Source of the DNA: Bacillota bacterium | GTDB lineage: Bacteria > Bacillota_I > Bacilli_A > RFN20 > CAG-288 | DNA length: 16,319 bases | Assembly (NCBI GenBank): GCA_023398335.1 | Contig: JAEWSJ010000029.1 | Span: 1 to 16,319, forward strand | Direction: 5' to 3' | Shown: piece after piece, positions 1 through 6,392 of the stretch | Position numbering within the stretch: position 1 is the stretch's first letter | Layout: the number at the start of each line of letters is the position of its first letter | Made by a program: the position numbers and the translations under genes | Notes under the pieces: generated by a model | Told to the model about the DNA's origin: nothing | The model's database searches: none | The model's input: only the letters and a program-made list of their open reading frames with translations

Positions 1-1
1 C

Positions 2-55
2 ACACTTATACAGCGCTCCACTACCATTTTTTAGGAGCGAAACTCTTTTAAGTGT
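2..55. repeat. Nested inverted repeat at window edge
   Basis: An outer 7-bp inverted repeat (ACACTTA at 2-8, TAAGTGT at 49-55) encloses an inner 6-bp one (CGCTCC at 14-19, GGAGCG at 34-39). No coding frame covers it. The two nested stems could form a structured RNA end or the tip of a mobile element. The sequence continues beyond the window, so its nature cannot be settled here. Confidence 0.4.
26..53. repeat. Diverged direct repeat, copy 1
   Basis: This stretch matches 264-292 in the same orientation. The core 35-53 against 273-292 has 17 identities over 20 aligned columns with one gap. The core is itself a small hairpin (ACTCTTTTAAGT here, ACTCTTTTGAGT in the other copy). The stem is kept, with one base pair changed to a wobble, which suggests the fold rather than the exact sequence matters. 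The two copies bracket about 210 bp of non-coding DNA. Confidence 0.45.
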
Positions 56-155
56 TAACGAACCAACACGAACCGAATCAGGCACATCCGAATTTTTCTG
101 AACACCCCTATTTTTTGACTGATTTCAGGTAAATTCGACCCTGCTTTTAGTCATT

Positions 156-206
156 TGAGTGGAAATTTAGGGGTAATTTTGCCATTTTAGTGGCTTTTTC
201 CACTCA
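156..206. repeat. 10-bp inverted repeat with nested stem
   Basis: TGAGTGGAAA at 156-165 is perfectly inverted as TTTCCACTCA at 197-206, with a 31-bp spacer. The spacer contains a further GCCA/TGGC stem (181-184 with 191-194). Stacked repeats of this kind are typical of transposase-binding ends of insertion sequences, but no transposase frame is nearby, so an IS-end remnant is only an inference. No intact gene is seen anywhere in 1-270. Confidence 0.4.
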
Positions 207-263
207 GCCCTCATTTGGTGTAATCTCAATAAGTGCGATAATATCGGGCTTTTTTGAAATTGC

Positions 264-292
264 GTTTTTGGCGAGCCGAGACTCTTTTGAGT
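264..292. repeat. Diverged direct repeat, copy 2, overlapping the tRNA break
   Basis: This is the partner of 26-53. It begins exactly in the anticodon loop of the truncated tRNA-Leu-like sequence (minus strand) and contains a perfect hairpin, GACTC-AAAA-GAGTC when read on the minus strand. The break in the tRNA coincides with this repeat, so the repeat may mark an insertion, deletion or recombination junction. Confidence 0.4.
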
Positions 293-323
293 CCTTTGCG
301 TCTACCAATTTCACCACTCGGGC
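271..323 (-). pseudogene. Truncated tRNA-Leu (CAA anticodon), 5' half only
   Basis: Read on the minus strand from 323, the sequence matches a leucine tRNA through position 38. It has acceptor strand GCCCGAG, then TG, a D-arm GTG...CGC with the loop AATTGGTAGA, anticodon 5' stem AAGGA and loop CTCAAAA (anticodon CAA). A working tRNA would then need TCCTT to close the anticodon stem, a long variable arm, a TTCGA T-loop and CTCGGGC. Instead GAGTCTCGG follows, and no complementary 3' half is found down to base 1. It is therefore a broken gene, a tRNA-like RNA, or an assembly junction. It has a well-formed promoter, so it is probably still transcribed. Confidence 0.6.
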
Positions 324-336
324 AACACGCTTAAAT

Positions 337-365
337 ATAGTAGCAAAAAATGAATATTTTAACAA
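337..365 (-). promoter_or_regulatory. Promoter of the tRNA-Leu-like sequence
   Basis: On the minus strand, TTGTTA (365-360) and TACTAT (342-337) are separated by exactly 17 bp. The expected transcription start near 330 leaves a short leader of about 7 nt before the tRNA 5' end at 323, as is usual for bacterial tRNA genes. Confidence 0.6.
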
Positions 366-503
366 GATACTATATAAAAAATAAGTAAATAATTATGATT
401 TTAGAAATAATATTTCGTTCAAAAAGAAAATATTGTTGTGGCGTGGTATCACCTAATTTGTTATTATATATACGAGTTGTCATGGAGGAGTTAGGTAGCG
501 ATC

Positions 504-911
504 ATGGGAGAAAAGCAAACCAGGGTAAATCTTTACACTGAACTAAGAAACCAAATCGATAGAATGGATACTTATTCTTTTGATGACAAAGATCGTGACA
601 AGAAATATTCTTCTTCTTCAATTCCGATTATTCATGAAGAAGCTATGACAAATTCTGAGATTAAAACCGAGCATATAAAAAAGAATACTTTGTCTATTTC
701 AATTGATGAACTTATCAAACAACATGATGAATATACTTCATCGTTTGAAAAGAAAGAACTCAATAAGAAGTATAAAGAAGTAAAAAGAAGAAAAAAATCT
801 TCTTCAAAAAAAACAACGACTTTTTTAACTAGTGCGTGGTTCTTTATTTTGTGCGGAGTTACGTTAATTGGTGTTATTATATTGTGTTTGTACATTGGAG
901 GTATATTATGA
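504..911 (+). CDS. Small tail-anchored membrane protein of unknown function
   Basis: I do not recognise this 135-residue protein. Residues 1-90 are strongly charged and rich in K, E, D and S. Residues 90-106 are very basic (KRRKKSSSKK), and residues 108-134 form one hydrophobic segment that ends the protein. That predicts a cytoplasmic N-terminal domain held by a C-terminal membrane anchor. The start at 504 has a GGAGGAG ribosome site at 484-490, about 13 nt away, which is long. No other in-frame start fits better. Its stop (TGA 909-911) overlaps the cmk start at 908 as ATGA, so it is translationally coupled to the cmk-der-gpsA operon. A role tied to that operon or to the envelope is only a guess. 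An AT-rich -10-like region lies at 462-470, without a convincing -35. Confidence 0.75.
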   Translation: MGEKQTRVNLYTELRNQIDRMDTYSFDDKDRDKKYSSSSIPIIHEEAMTNSEIKTEHIKKNTLSISIDELIKQHDEYTSSFEKKELNKKYKEVKRRKKSSSKKTTTFLTSAWFFILCGVTLIGVIILCLYIGGIL

Positions 912-1630
912 GTTTAGTTGTTGCTATTGATGGTCCAGCTGCTTCAGGAAAGTCTACTGTCGCTAAAGAATTAGCTAAAAGATTAGGCCTTGTACATATT
1001 GATACCGGAGCAATGTATCGTGCTATTACATATTTAGTTTTAAAAAAAGGACTTGATCCAGAGAATGAAGAAGAATCATGTTCAGTCTTAGGCGATGTTA
1101 ATTTAGAACTTACCATCGATGGTAAGGTTTTTATCAACGGTGACGATGTTACAAAAATAATTAGAGAAGCAGACGTTACTAATAACGTTTCATATATTGC
1201 TTCTTATAAGAAGATAAGATTGCATTTAGTTGAACTTCAAAGAAAAATGTCAAAGAATCTATCTGTCGTTATGGATGGAAGAGATATCGGAACTTATGTT
1301 TTACCTCATGCCGATGTAAAAATATTTCAAATAGCTTCTGTTGAGGCAAGAGCTCAAAGAAGATATGAAGAAAATATCGCTAAAGGTGATAAGTGTGAAT
1401 TAAAAGAGATTGAAGATGTAATTAGAAAGAGAGACTATATTGACTCTCATCGCGATTTTGCACCTTTAACTCAAGCGGAAGACAGCGTGATTTTAGATAC
1501 TTCTAATCTTACAATTAAAGAAGCAGTTAAAGCATGCGAAAAAATTATTAAAGATAAATTATTAAAAGATGGTAAAAAAGACTTGCTTCGTCAAGAGATA
1601 TTTATCAAGGAACTCGGAGATGTAGAATGA
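908..1630 (+). CDS. cmk: Cytidylate kinase (CMP/dCMP kinase)
   Basis: Cmk phosphorylates CMP and dCMP to the diphosphates in pyrimidine salvage. It is cytoplasmic and ATP-dependent. The N-terminal P-loop is GPAASGKST at residues 9-17, followed by HIDTGAMYRA, and the central MDGRDIGT motif typical of the family is present. The start at 908 is preferred over an upstream in-frame ATG at 836 because GGAGG at 897-901 sits 6 nt before it and homology begins at once (VVAIDGPAASGKS). At 240 residues it is slightly longer than the usual 220-230, with a charged C-terminal tail. It overlaps the upstream small protein by ATGA and der likewise at 1627, so it is the second gene of a four-gene operon. Confidence 0.96.
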   Translation: MSLVVAIDGPAASGKSTVAKELAKRLGLVHIDTGAMYRAITYLVLKKGLDPENEEESCSVLGDVNLELTIDGKVFINGDDVTKIIREADVTNNVSYIASYKKIRLHLVELQRKMSKNLSVVMDGRDIGTYVLPHADVKIFQIASVEARAQRRYEENIAKGDKCELKEIEDVIRKRDYIDSHRDFAPLTQAEDSVILDTSNLTIKEAVKACEKIIKDKLLKDGKKDLLRQEIFIKELGDVE

Positions 1631-2955
1631 TAAGAGGAAAAGTAGCCCTTGTTGGTGCTCCTTCCACAGGAAAATCAACAGTATTTAATAGACTTATTCG
1701 TGAGAGAAAGTCTATTGTATCAGAAGAACATGGAATAACTAGAGACCGTTTATATTCAAAATGTGAATGGCAAGGTGATGAATTTATTCTTATTGATACC
1801 GGTGGTTTAGAAATTAAAGATGCTCCGTTTCAAAAAGAAATTAGAGCTCAAGTAGAATTAGCAGTTGATGAAGCTGATTTAATCGTTTTTTTAGTGGATG
1901 GTCAATTAGGCGTTCAACAAAACGATTTATACGTTGCTAAATTACTTTATAAAGTAAATAAAAAGATCATATTAGCATGTAACAAAATTGATGATATGGA
2001 AAAGAAAGATGATTCTTACGACTTCTATACCTTAGGTTTTGGTGAACCAGTTATTATTTCGGGTGCTCATGGTATTGGAATTGGTGATTTATTGGATCGC
2101 ATTGTTGAAGAATTACCAAAAGAAAATGATATTGAAGATATTAAAGGTAAAATAACTTTTACTCTTATTGGAAGACCAAACGTTGGTAAATCAACATTAA
2201 CTAACGCTATATTAGGAGAGGATAGAGTTATTACTTCACCTATTTCTGGTACTACTAGAGACGCAATTGATACTACATTTACTAGAGATGGTAAAGAATA
2301 TGTTTGTATTGATACTGCCGGATTAAAAAAGCGTGGTAAGATTTATGAATCTATCGATAAATATGCTGCACTTCGTGCTTTGGATGCGGTAACTAGATCA
2401 CAACTAGTTATTTTGGTTATGGATGGTTCTCAAGGTATTATTGATCAAGATAGACACGTAGTATCTTTAGCTATAGAAAATGATAAACCTGTAATCATCG
2501 TTGTAAATAAGTGGGACTTACATTCCCATGAACAAGATGCTCAAGTTAAGTTTGAAACAGAACTTCGTTCATATTTTAAATTCTTGGATTACTCTCCAGT
2601 AGTATTTACTTCTGCAGCATACAAGCCAAATTTAAGTATGTTATTTAGCGCGATTGATAAAGTATATGATGACTTTAATAAGAGAGTTTCTACATCAATT
2701 CTTAACGATGTTATTCTTGATGCGCAAATTATGAATCAAGCTCCTGACTTCAATGGAGGAAGAATAAAGATCAATTATATTTCTCAAGTTTCAACTTGTC
2801 CTCCAACATTTGTCTTGTTTGTTAATAATCCAAAATTTATGCATTTCTCATACGAGAGATATATTGATAATGTTTTAAGAAAAACGTTTGATTTAAAATA
2901 CACTCCTATTAAGATTGTTTGCCGTAAGAAAGATAAAGGCGGTGGGAAACTATGA
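1627..2955 (+). CDS. der: Ribosome-assembly GTPase Der (EngA)
   Basis: Der is a tandem two-GTPase-domain protein needed for 50S subunit maturation. The first G domain has the P-loop GAPSTGKST (residues 10-18), a DTGG switch and NKID. The second has the classical GRPNVGKST (about residue 178), DTAG and NKWD. A KH-like C-terminal domain ends in a basic tail (KKDKGGG). At 442 residues it has normal family length. The first P-loop differs from the common GRPNVGKS form but keeps every residue required by GxxxxGKS. A GGAG site at 1616-1619 precedes the start. ATGA overlaps link it to cmk upstream and gpsA downstream. The cmk-der-gpsA order is that of Bacillus, minus the rpsA-like gene. Confidence 0.97.
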   Translation: MIRGKVALVGAPSTGKSTVFNRLIRERKSIVSEEHGITRDRLYSKCEWQGDEFILIDTGGLEIKDAPFQKEIRAQVELAVDEADLIVFLVDGQLGVQQNDLYVAKLLYKVNKKIILACNKIDDMEKKDDSYDFYTLGFGEPVIISGAHGIGIGDLLDRIVEELPKENDIEDIKGKITFTLIGRPNVGKSTLTNAILGEDRVITSPISGTTRDAIDTTFTRDGKEYVCIDTAGLKKRGKIYESIDKYAALRALDAVTRSQLVILVMDGSQGIIDQDRHVVSLAIENDKPVIIVVNKWDLHSHEQDAQVKFETELRSYFKFLDYSPVVFTSAAYKPNLSMLFSAIDKVYDDFNKRVSTSILNDVILDAQIMNQAPDFNGGRIKINYISQVSTCPPTFVLFVNNPKFMHFSYERYIDNVLRKTFDLKYTPIKIVCRKKDKGGGKL

Positions 2956-3950
2956 TTGTAGCTGTTGTTGGTTTAGGTACTTGGGGAACTGCATTAGCTC
3001 AAGTCTTAGGTGATAACGGACATAAAGTTACTATTTATGGTCGAGATGAAGGTATGGTTAATGAAATCAATACTAATCATACTAACTCGAAATATTTTTC
3101 CAATGAAATAAAACTTAATCCATCAATTACAGCCTCTTCAAATCTTGAAGAAGCAATAAAAGATGCTAAAGTTATTGTGTTATCAGTTCCTTCAAAAAGT
3201 TATCGTTCAATCTTAGAAACTCTTAAAGATATAATTAAGAATAAAGTAATTATTGTATCAACAGCTAAAGGCTTTGATCCTTCTACTTATGAAAGACTTT
3301 CTTCTCTGATTCGTGAGATGATTCCTTTTTCAAAAAGAGAAGAAGTTGTTTCGTTAATCGGTCCTTCGCATGCGGAAGAAGTAATAAAAAGATTATTAAC
3401 TTTAGTAACTGCAACTTCCATGGATGTTAAAGTAGCCAAAGTAGTTCAAGAATTATTCTCAAATAATTATTTTAGAGTATATACAAACACGGATGAAATT
3501 GGCAGCGAATATGGAGCAGCAATAAAGAATGTTATTGCCATTGCTTCTGGATGTTTATGTGGACTTGGATATGGCGATAATACACGAGCTGCTTTAATCA
3601 CTAGAGGTCTGGCGGAAATGGCGCGTTTTGGTGTTATAAGAGGTGGAAGAAAAGAAACTTATCTCGGCTTAAATGGGATTGGCGACTTATTAGTTACTTG
3701 TGCCTCATGGAATTCAAGAAACTTCAACGCTGGATATGAAATTGGTAAGTGTGATTCAGCGAAAGAATTCTTAAAAAATAACAAAAAAACTGTTGAAGGA
3801 ATAAAGACCGCTGAAGTAATCTACAAAGATTCGCTTGTTATGGGAATTGAAATGCCAATCGTGGAGTCGGTATATAATGTTTTATATCTAAATAAGAATC
3901 CTTCTGAAGAAATATTAAAAGTGATGAACAGGCCATTAAAAGAAGAATAA
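2952..3950 (+). CDS. gpsA: Glycerol-3-phosphate dehydrogenase, NAD(P)+
   Basis: GpsA reduces dihydroxyacetone phosphate to sn-glycerol 3-phosphate, the backbone for phospholipids, and feeds the pathway completed by PgsA (12545-13150). The dinucleotide-binding loop GLGTWG lies at residues 7-12. Other family hallmarks are GPSHAEEV, the AAIKNVIA segment with the catalytic lysine, and LNGIGDLLVTC. The length of 332 residues is standard. The start overlaps the der stop (ATGA), and the gene ends the operon with a hairpin terminator just downstream. No odd features are seen. Confidence 0.96.
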   Translation: MIVAVVGLGTWGTALAQVLGDNGHKVTIYGRDEGMVNEINTNHTNSKYFSNEIKLNPSITASSNLEEAIKDAKVIVLSVPSKSYRSILETLKDIIKNKVIIVSTAKGFDPSTYERLSSLIREMIPFSKREEVVSLIGPSHAEEVIKRLLTLVTATSMDVKVAKVVQELFSNNYFRVYTNTDEIGSEYGAAIKNVIAIASGCLCGLGYGDNTRAALITRGLAEMARFGVIRGGRKETYLGLNGIGDLLVTCASWNSRNFNAGYEIGKCDSAKEFLKNNKKTVEGIKTAEVIYKDSLVMGIEMPIVESVYNVLYLNKNPSEEILKVMNRPLKEE

Positions 3951-3972
3951 ATTAATATAAAATACGTAAAAT

Positions 3973-3995
3973 AGCGCTAAATAAAGCGCTTTTAT
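3973..3995 (+). terminator. Rho-independent terminator after gpsA
   Basis: The self-complementary AGCGCT at 3973-3978 is repeated at 3985-3990, giving a 6-bp stem with a 6-nt loop followed by TTTTAT. It lies 22 bp after the gpsA stop and just before the hup promoter, separating the two units. Confidence 0.7.
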
Positions 3996-4014
3996 AGATG
4001 GTTTTAAATTTTTT

Positions 4015-4043
4015 TTGACAAAAAAAAACAATAATGCTAGTAT
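4015..4043 (+). promoter_or_regulatory. Strong promoter of hup
   Basis: A consensus TTGACA (4015-4020) is followed after exactly 17 bp by TAGTAT (4038-4043). A TG at 4035-4036 adds an extended -10. This is the best promoter in the window, fitting an abundant nucleoid protein. Confidence 0.85.
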
Positions 4044-4069
4044 TTAATTAATGAAAAGGAGATTTAAAC

Positions 4070-4342
4070 ATGAATCTTGTTGAATTGTCTGCTAAAGTTG
4101 CTGAAGAAGCACGTTTGACAAAGTCCGATGCGGAAGAAGCTGTAAGAGCTGCTTTCTTAGCTATCGGAGAAGCTCTTAAAAATGGTGAAGAAGTCAAAAT
4201 CGCTGGTTTTGGTTCTTTCGTTGTTAAGACAAGAGTAGCTCGCGAGGGATTAAATCCTTCAACCAAAGAGAAAATTGTTATCCCTGCGTCTAAAGTTGTC
4301 GGCTTCAAAGTTGCCAAACATTTAAAAGAAGACGTCAAGTAA
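4070..4342 (+). CDS. hup: Histone-like DNA-binding protein HU
   Basis: HU is a small dimeric protein that bends and packs DNA. The 90 residues match the family throughout: an N-terminal helical dimerisation region (VELSAKVAEEARL), the GFGSF turn (residues 46-50), the DNA-binding beta-arm with the conserved NP (LNPSTKEK), and the IPASKVVGFK motif before the last helix. AAGGAG at 4056-4061 is ideally placed for the ATG at 4070. The gene is monocistronic, between a consensus promoter and a strong terminator, and lies next to gpsA as hbs does in Bacillus. Confidence 0.97.
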   Translation: MNLVELSAKVAEEARLTKSDAEEAVRAAFLAIGEALKNGEEVKIAGFGSFVVKTRVAREGLNPSTKEKIVIPASKVVGFKVAKHLKEDVK

Positions 4343-4355
4343 TCTTACTTTTAAG

Positions 4356-4392
4356 AAGAGGAGAAAATAGATTGTATTTCTCTTCTTTTTTT
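4356..4392 (+). terminator. Rho-independent terminator after hup
   Basis: An 11-bp stem (4356-4366 with 4377-4387, one G-T pair) with a 10-nt loop is followed by a T run to 4392. The end of this T run overlaps the likely -35 region of the next gene. Confidence 0.9.
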
Positions 4393-4421
4393 GTCGGATA
4401 AATCAAATTATGTATTATACT
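4391..4421 (+). promoter_or_regulatory. Promoter of the CCA-like gene, giving a leaderless mRNA
   Basis: TTGTCG (4391-4396) is followed by TATTAT (4413-4418, 16-bp spacer) or TATACT (4416-4421, 19-bp spacer). Either -10 puts the transcription start within about 0-4 nt of the ATG at 4428. No ribosome-binding sequence precedes the ATG. Confidence 0.5.
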
Positions 4422-4427
4422 TAGTAT

Positions 4428-5084
4428 ATGAATATACTTGATGAAATTTTTTCGTATTTAACATCTAAGATTGGAAGCAAATCAGTTTATTTAGTTGGCG
4501 GCTCAACAAGAGATTTCTTGTTGAAACGTGATTTTACTGATTTTGATTTTGCAACAACTTTAACTCCAAAAGAGTTAAGGAGTATTTTTAATGATGCAGA
4601 TTATCATTTTGCAAAGTATGGCATCACCAATATTAAATACAAGGGGTATCATATTACCTTGGCTACGATGCGTAAAGAAACAGCGTATGTTGATTCACGT
4701 CATCCGTCAGAAATATTATTTATCAAAGACATCAATGTTGATTATTTGAGAAGAGACTTTACTATTAATTCTATATATATGGATTCAGGTAAAAATATAA
4801 TTGATCCAGCAAATGGACAAATTGATCTAAAAAATAAAACAATAAGAATGATAGGTGATATTAAAGAACGGATTGAGGAAGATCTGTTACGAATTTTACG
4901 AGCAATACGTTTTAAATATATTTTAGGCTTTTCAATCGAGCCGAAATTAAATACATATATAAATAATAATTTATCTTTATTAAAAAAGATAAATATAGAT
5001 AAGATAACTATGGAGTTAAAAAAATGCAACCAAGAAGGTCGCATTTATATCGAAGAATTATTGAAAGAAGTATTCAGTAATTAA
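4428..5084 (+). CDS. Short CCA-adding enzyme / poly(A) polymerase-like nucleotidyltransferase
   Basis: This belongs to the class II tRNA nucleotidyltransferase / poly(A) polymerase family, which adds CCA or A tails to RNA 3' ends. The head domain is intact: GGSTRD (residues 24-29), the metal-binding DFD (38-40), RRDFTINS, and the neck-domain EEDLLRILRAIRF. At 218 residues it stops soon after the neck, while typical family members of about 380-450 residues carry body and tail domains that grip the tRNA elbow. The DNA beyond the stop is the intact opposite-strand transporter gene, so this is not a fresh frameshift. The start at 4428 has no ribosome site and is probably leaderless. The stop shares the four bases TTAA (5081-5084) with the convergent gene's stop. 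CCA-adding, A-adding or another tailing activity cannot be told apart from sequence. Confidence 0.85.
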   Translation: MNILDEIFSYLTSKIGSKSVYLVGGSTRDFLLKRDFTDFDFATTLTPKELRSIFNDADYHFAKYGITNIKYKGYHITLATMRKETAYVDSRHPSEILFIKDINVDYLRRDFTINSIYMDSGKNIIDPANGQIDLKNKTIRMIGDIKERIEEDLLRILRAIRFKYILGFSIEPKLNTYINNNLSLLKKINIDKITMELKKCNQEGRIYIEELLKEVFSN

Positions 5085-5656
5085 AGTTCAAATAAGACGT
5101 TTACAACTATACCTAGAACTGCTGCTACAACGATAAACACAATTGTGTTTATTTTCTTTTTACGTATAAATCTATAGCCGAGATATACCGCTAATAAACA
5201 TAACGAGATAGTAAGAGAAATAAAGTTAAAATTAAATTCTACTAATGAAGTATATCCAAGAGACTTTAAGACAAGAACTACACCTGCACTGAAGATAAGT
5301 CCAACGACAACAGGCTTGATTCCAGAAATGAAATGCTTAACGTATTGATTATTTAAGAATTTTGTTAATACTGCAGCGATAATTAATATTACTATAAATG
5401 ATGGAAGTACAACCCCGAGTGTAGCGAGAAAACTACCGAGGAAGCCACCGTTAAAAGAACCGACAAACGTTGCCATATTGATAGCAATAGGGCCTGGAGT
5501 TGATTCACAAATACCTATTAAATTATAGAATTCTCCTTCGCTAACCCAATTGTGTTTTAAAACTGCTTCTTTGACTAGCGGTATCATGGCGTAACCGCCA
5601 CCAAAAGTAAATAATCCAATCTTGAAGAATTCAAGGAAGAGCCATAATAATTCCAT
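5081..5656 (-). CDS. Chromate transporter (CHR) family protein, second half of a pair
   Basis: This is a short-chain CHR-family membrane protein of 191 residues. The family signature near the N-terminus is GLFTFGGGYAMIPLV, followed by STPGPIAINMATFVG and several long hydrophobic segments. Short CHR proteins work as pairs of homologous halves in opposite membrane orientation, and its partner lies directly upstream (6267-5656). The start follows AGGAGG (minus strand, 5672-5667), and its ATG shares one base with the partner's TAA, so the two are co-translated. In an organism of this kind the true anion carried, chromate, sulfate or another, is not known. No terminator is seen; its stop overlaps the stop of the convergent CCA-like gene. 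Confidence 0.88.
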   Translation of the reverse strand: MELLWLFLEFFKIGLFTFGGGYAMIPLVKEAVLKHNWVSEGEFYNLIGICESTPGPIAINMATFVGSFNGGFLGSFLATLGVVLPSFIVILIIAAVLTKFLNNQYVKHFISGIKPVVVGLIFSAGVVLVLKSLGYTSLVEFNFNFISLTISLCLLAVYLGYRFIRKKKINTIVFIVVAAVLGIVVNVLFEL

Positions 5657-6267
5657 TATTTTGTTTCCTCCTCATCCTTTGTTTCAACTGTTTCTTCTTT
5701 GTTTATTTTCTTTTCTTTTGCATCTTTAATCCCATTAACTAGCAAGCCAATTAACCCGCCAATTAAAATTAAGTATATTGAAGAAAAATTAAGATTAAAT
5801 AGTTCAATACAGATCATTGCAGTTATAGTAGAGATAATCATTAATAGTGGAATTAATGTTTTCTTTTGCTTAATGAACATGTTTACACTGGCGGAAATAA
5901 TCAAAATACCTACAGCACAATTAATTCCGGAGAAAGCGTAAGCAACATATTTATTTTCTAAGAATTTATTGATAAATAAAGATATGATATAAATAATTAT
6001 AAATGAAGGAAGAACAACACCTATTGTAGCTATGATACTTCCCCATATTTTCTTTTGTCTATATCCTATATATGTAGCCATATTAATAGCAATAGGTCCA
6101 GGAGTAGATTCACTGATAGCAATAATTTCGAGAAGTTCGTCTTCGGTAAGCCATTTTTTCTTTTCGATAATTGTTTCTTTGATAAGTGGAATCATTGCGT
6201 AACCACCACCGAAAGTAAACAACGAAATTTTGAAAAATGTAAAGAATAAATCTATTAATAGTTTCAT
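5656..6267 (-). CDS. Chromate transporter (CHR) family protein, first half of a pair
   Basis: This 203-residue membrane protein is homologous to its downstream neighbour, with the same signatures: SLFTFGGGYAMIPLI near the N-terminus and STPGPIAINMATYIG. It has several hydrophobic segments and ends in a charged cytoplasm-type tail rich in K and E that the partner lacks. The pair is probably one heterodimeric transporter. The only in-frame ATG before an upstream stop is at 6267. It has no ribosome site, and a perfect TATAAT lies 7 nt before it, so its mRNA is predicted to be leaderless. It is transcribed divergently from dnaD. Confidence 0.88.
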   Translation of the reverse strand: MKLLIDLFFTFFKISLFTFGGGYAMIPLIKETIIEKKKWLTEDELLEIIAISESTPGPIAINMATYIGYRQKKIWGSIIATIGVVLPSFIIIYIISLFINKFLENKYVAYAFSGINCAVGILIISASVNMFIKQKKTLIPLLMIISTITAMICIELFNLNFSSIYLILIGGLIGLLVNGIKDAKEKKINKEETVETKDEEETK

Positions 6268-6274
6268 ACGAGAA

Positions 6275-6280
6275 ATTATA
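6275..6280 (-). promoter_or_regulatory. -10 box of the chromate-transporter pair
   Basis: A perfect TATAAT (minus strand, 6280-6275) is followed by TTCTCGT and then the ATG at 6267. Transcription would start at or next to the A of the start codon. The -35 region (about 6303-6298) is weak. Confidence 0.5.
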
Positions 6281-6342
6281 ACTTATTGATATAATAAAAT
6301 CATTACTTTTTGCTACTATTTTCATTAATTATTTTAATTTTA

Positions 6343-6372
6343 TTGAAGGTAAGCAAAAATTAATGTTAAGAT
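6343..6372 (+). promoter_or_regulatory. Probable promoter of dnaD-nth
   Basis: TTGAAG (6343-6348) and TAAGAT (6367-6372) are 18 bp apart, each matching consensus at four of six positions. AGGTGA at 6381-6386 is the ribosome site for the ATG at 6393. Confidence 0.4.
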
Positions 6373-6392
6373 GGTTTAGCAGGTGAAATAAA

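Noticed and set aside
1..340. tmRNA or a group I intron in the tRNA-Leu
   Set aside because: No tmRNA-type ends or tag frame, no recognisable group I core, and no matching 3' exon in the window.
190..384. 64-codon plus-strand frame
   Set aside because: It runs antisense through the tRNA-Leu-like sequence and its promoter and has no ribosome site.
836..907. Upstream in-frame start giving a 264-residue Cmk
   Set aside because: Those 24 residues are the out-of-frame reading of the upstream protein's membrane segment. GGAGG at 897-901 and family homology fix the start at 908.
908..2955. Mycoplasma-type code with TGA read as tryptophan
   Set aside because: TGA ends cmk, der and the exonuclease gene exactly at ATGA overlaps with the next gene, so TGA is a true stop.
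4048..4338. 96-codon minus-strand frame over hup, and similar frames at 632-895, 4742-5044, 6055-6249 and 15465-15722
   Set aside because: They are antisense or other-frame shadows of confidently identified genes and lack promoters or ribosome sites.
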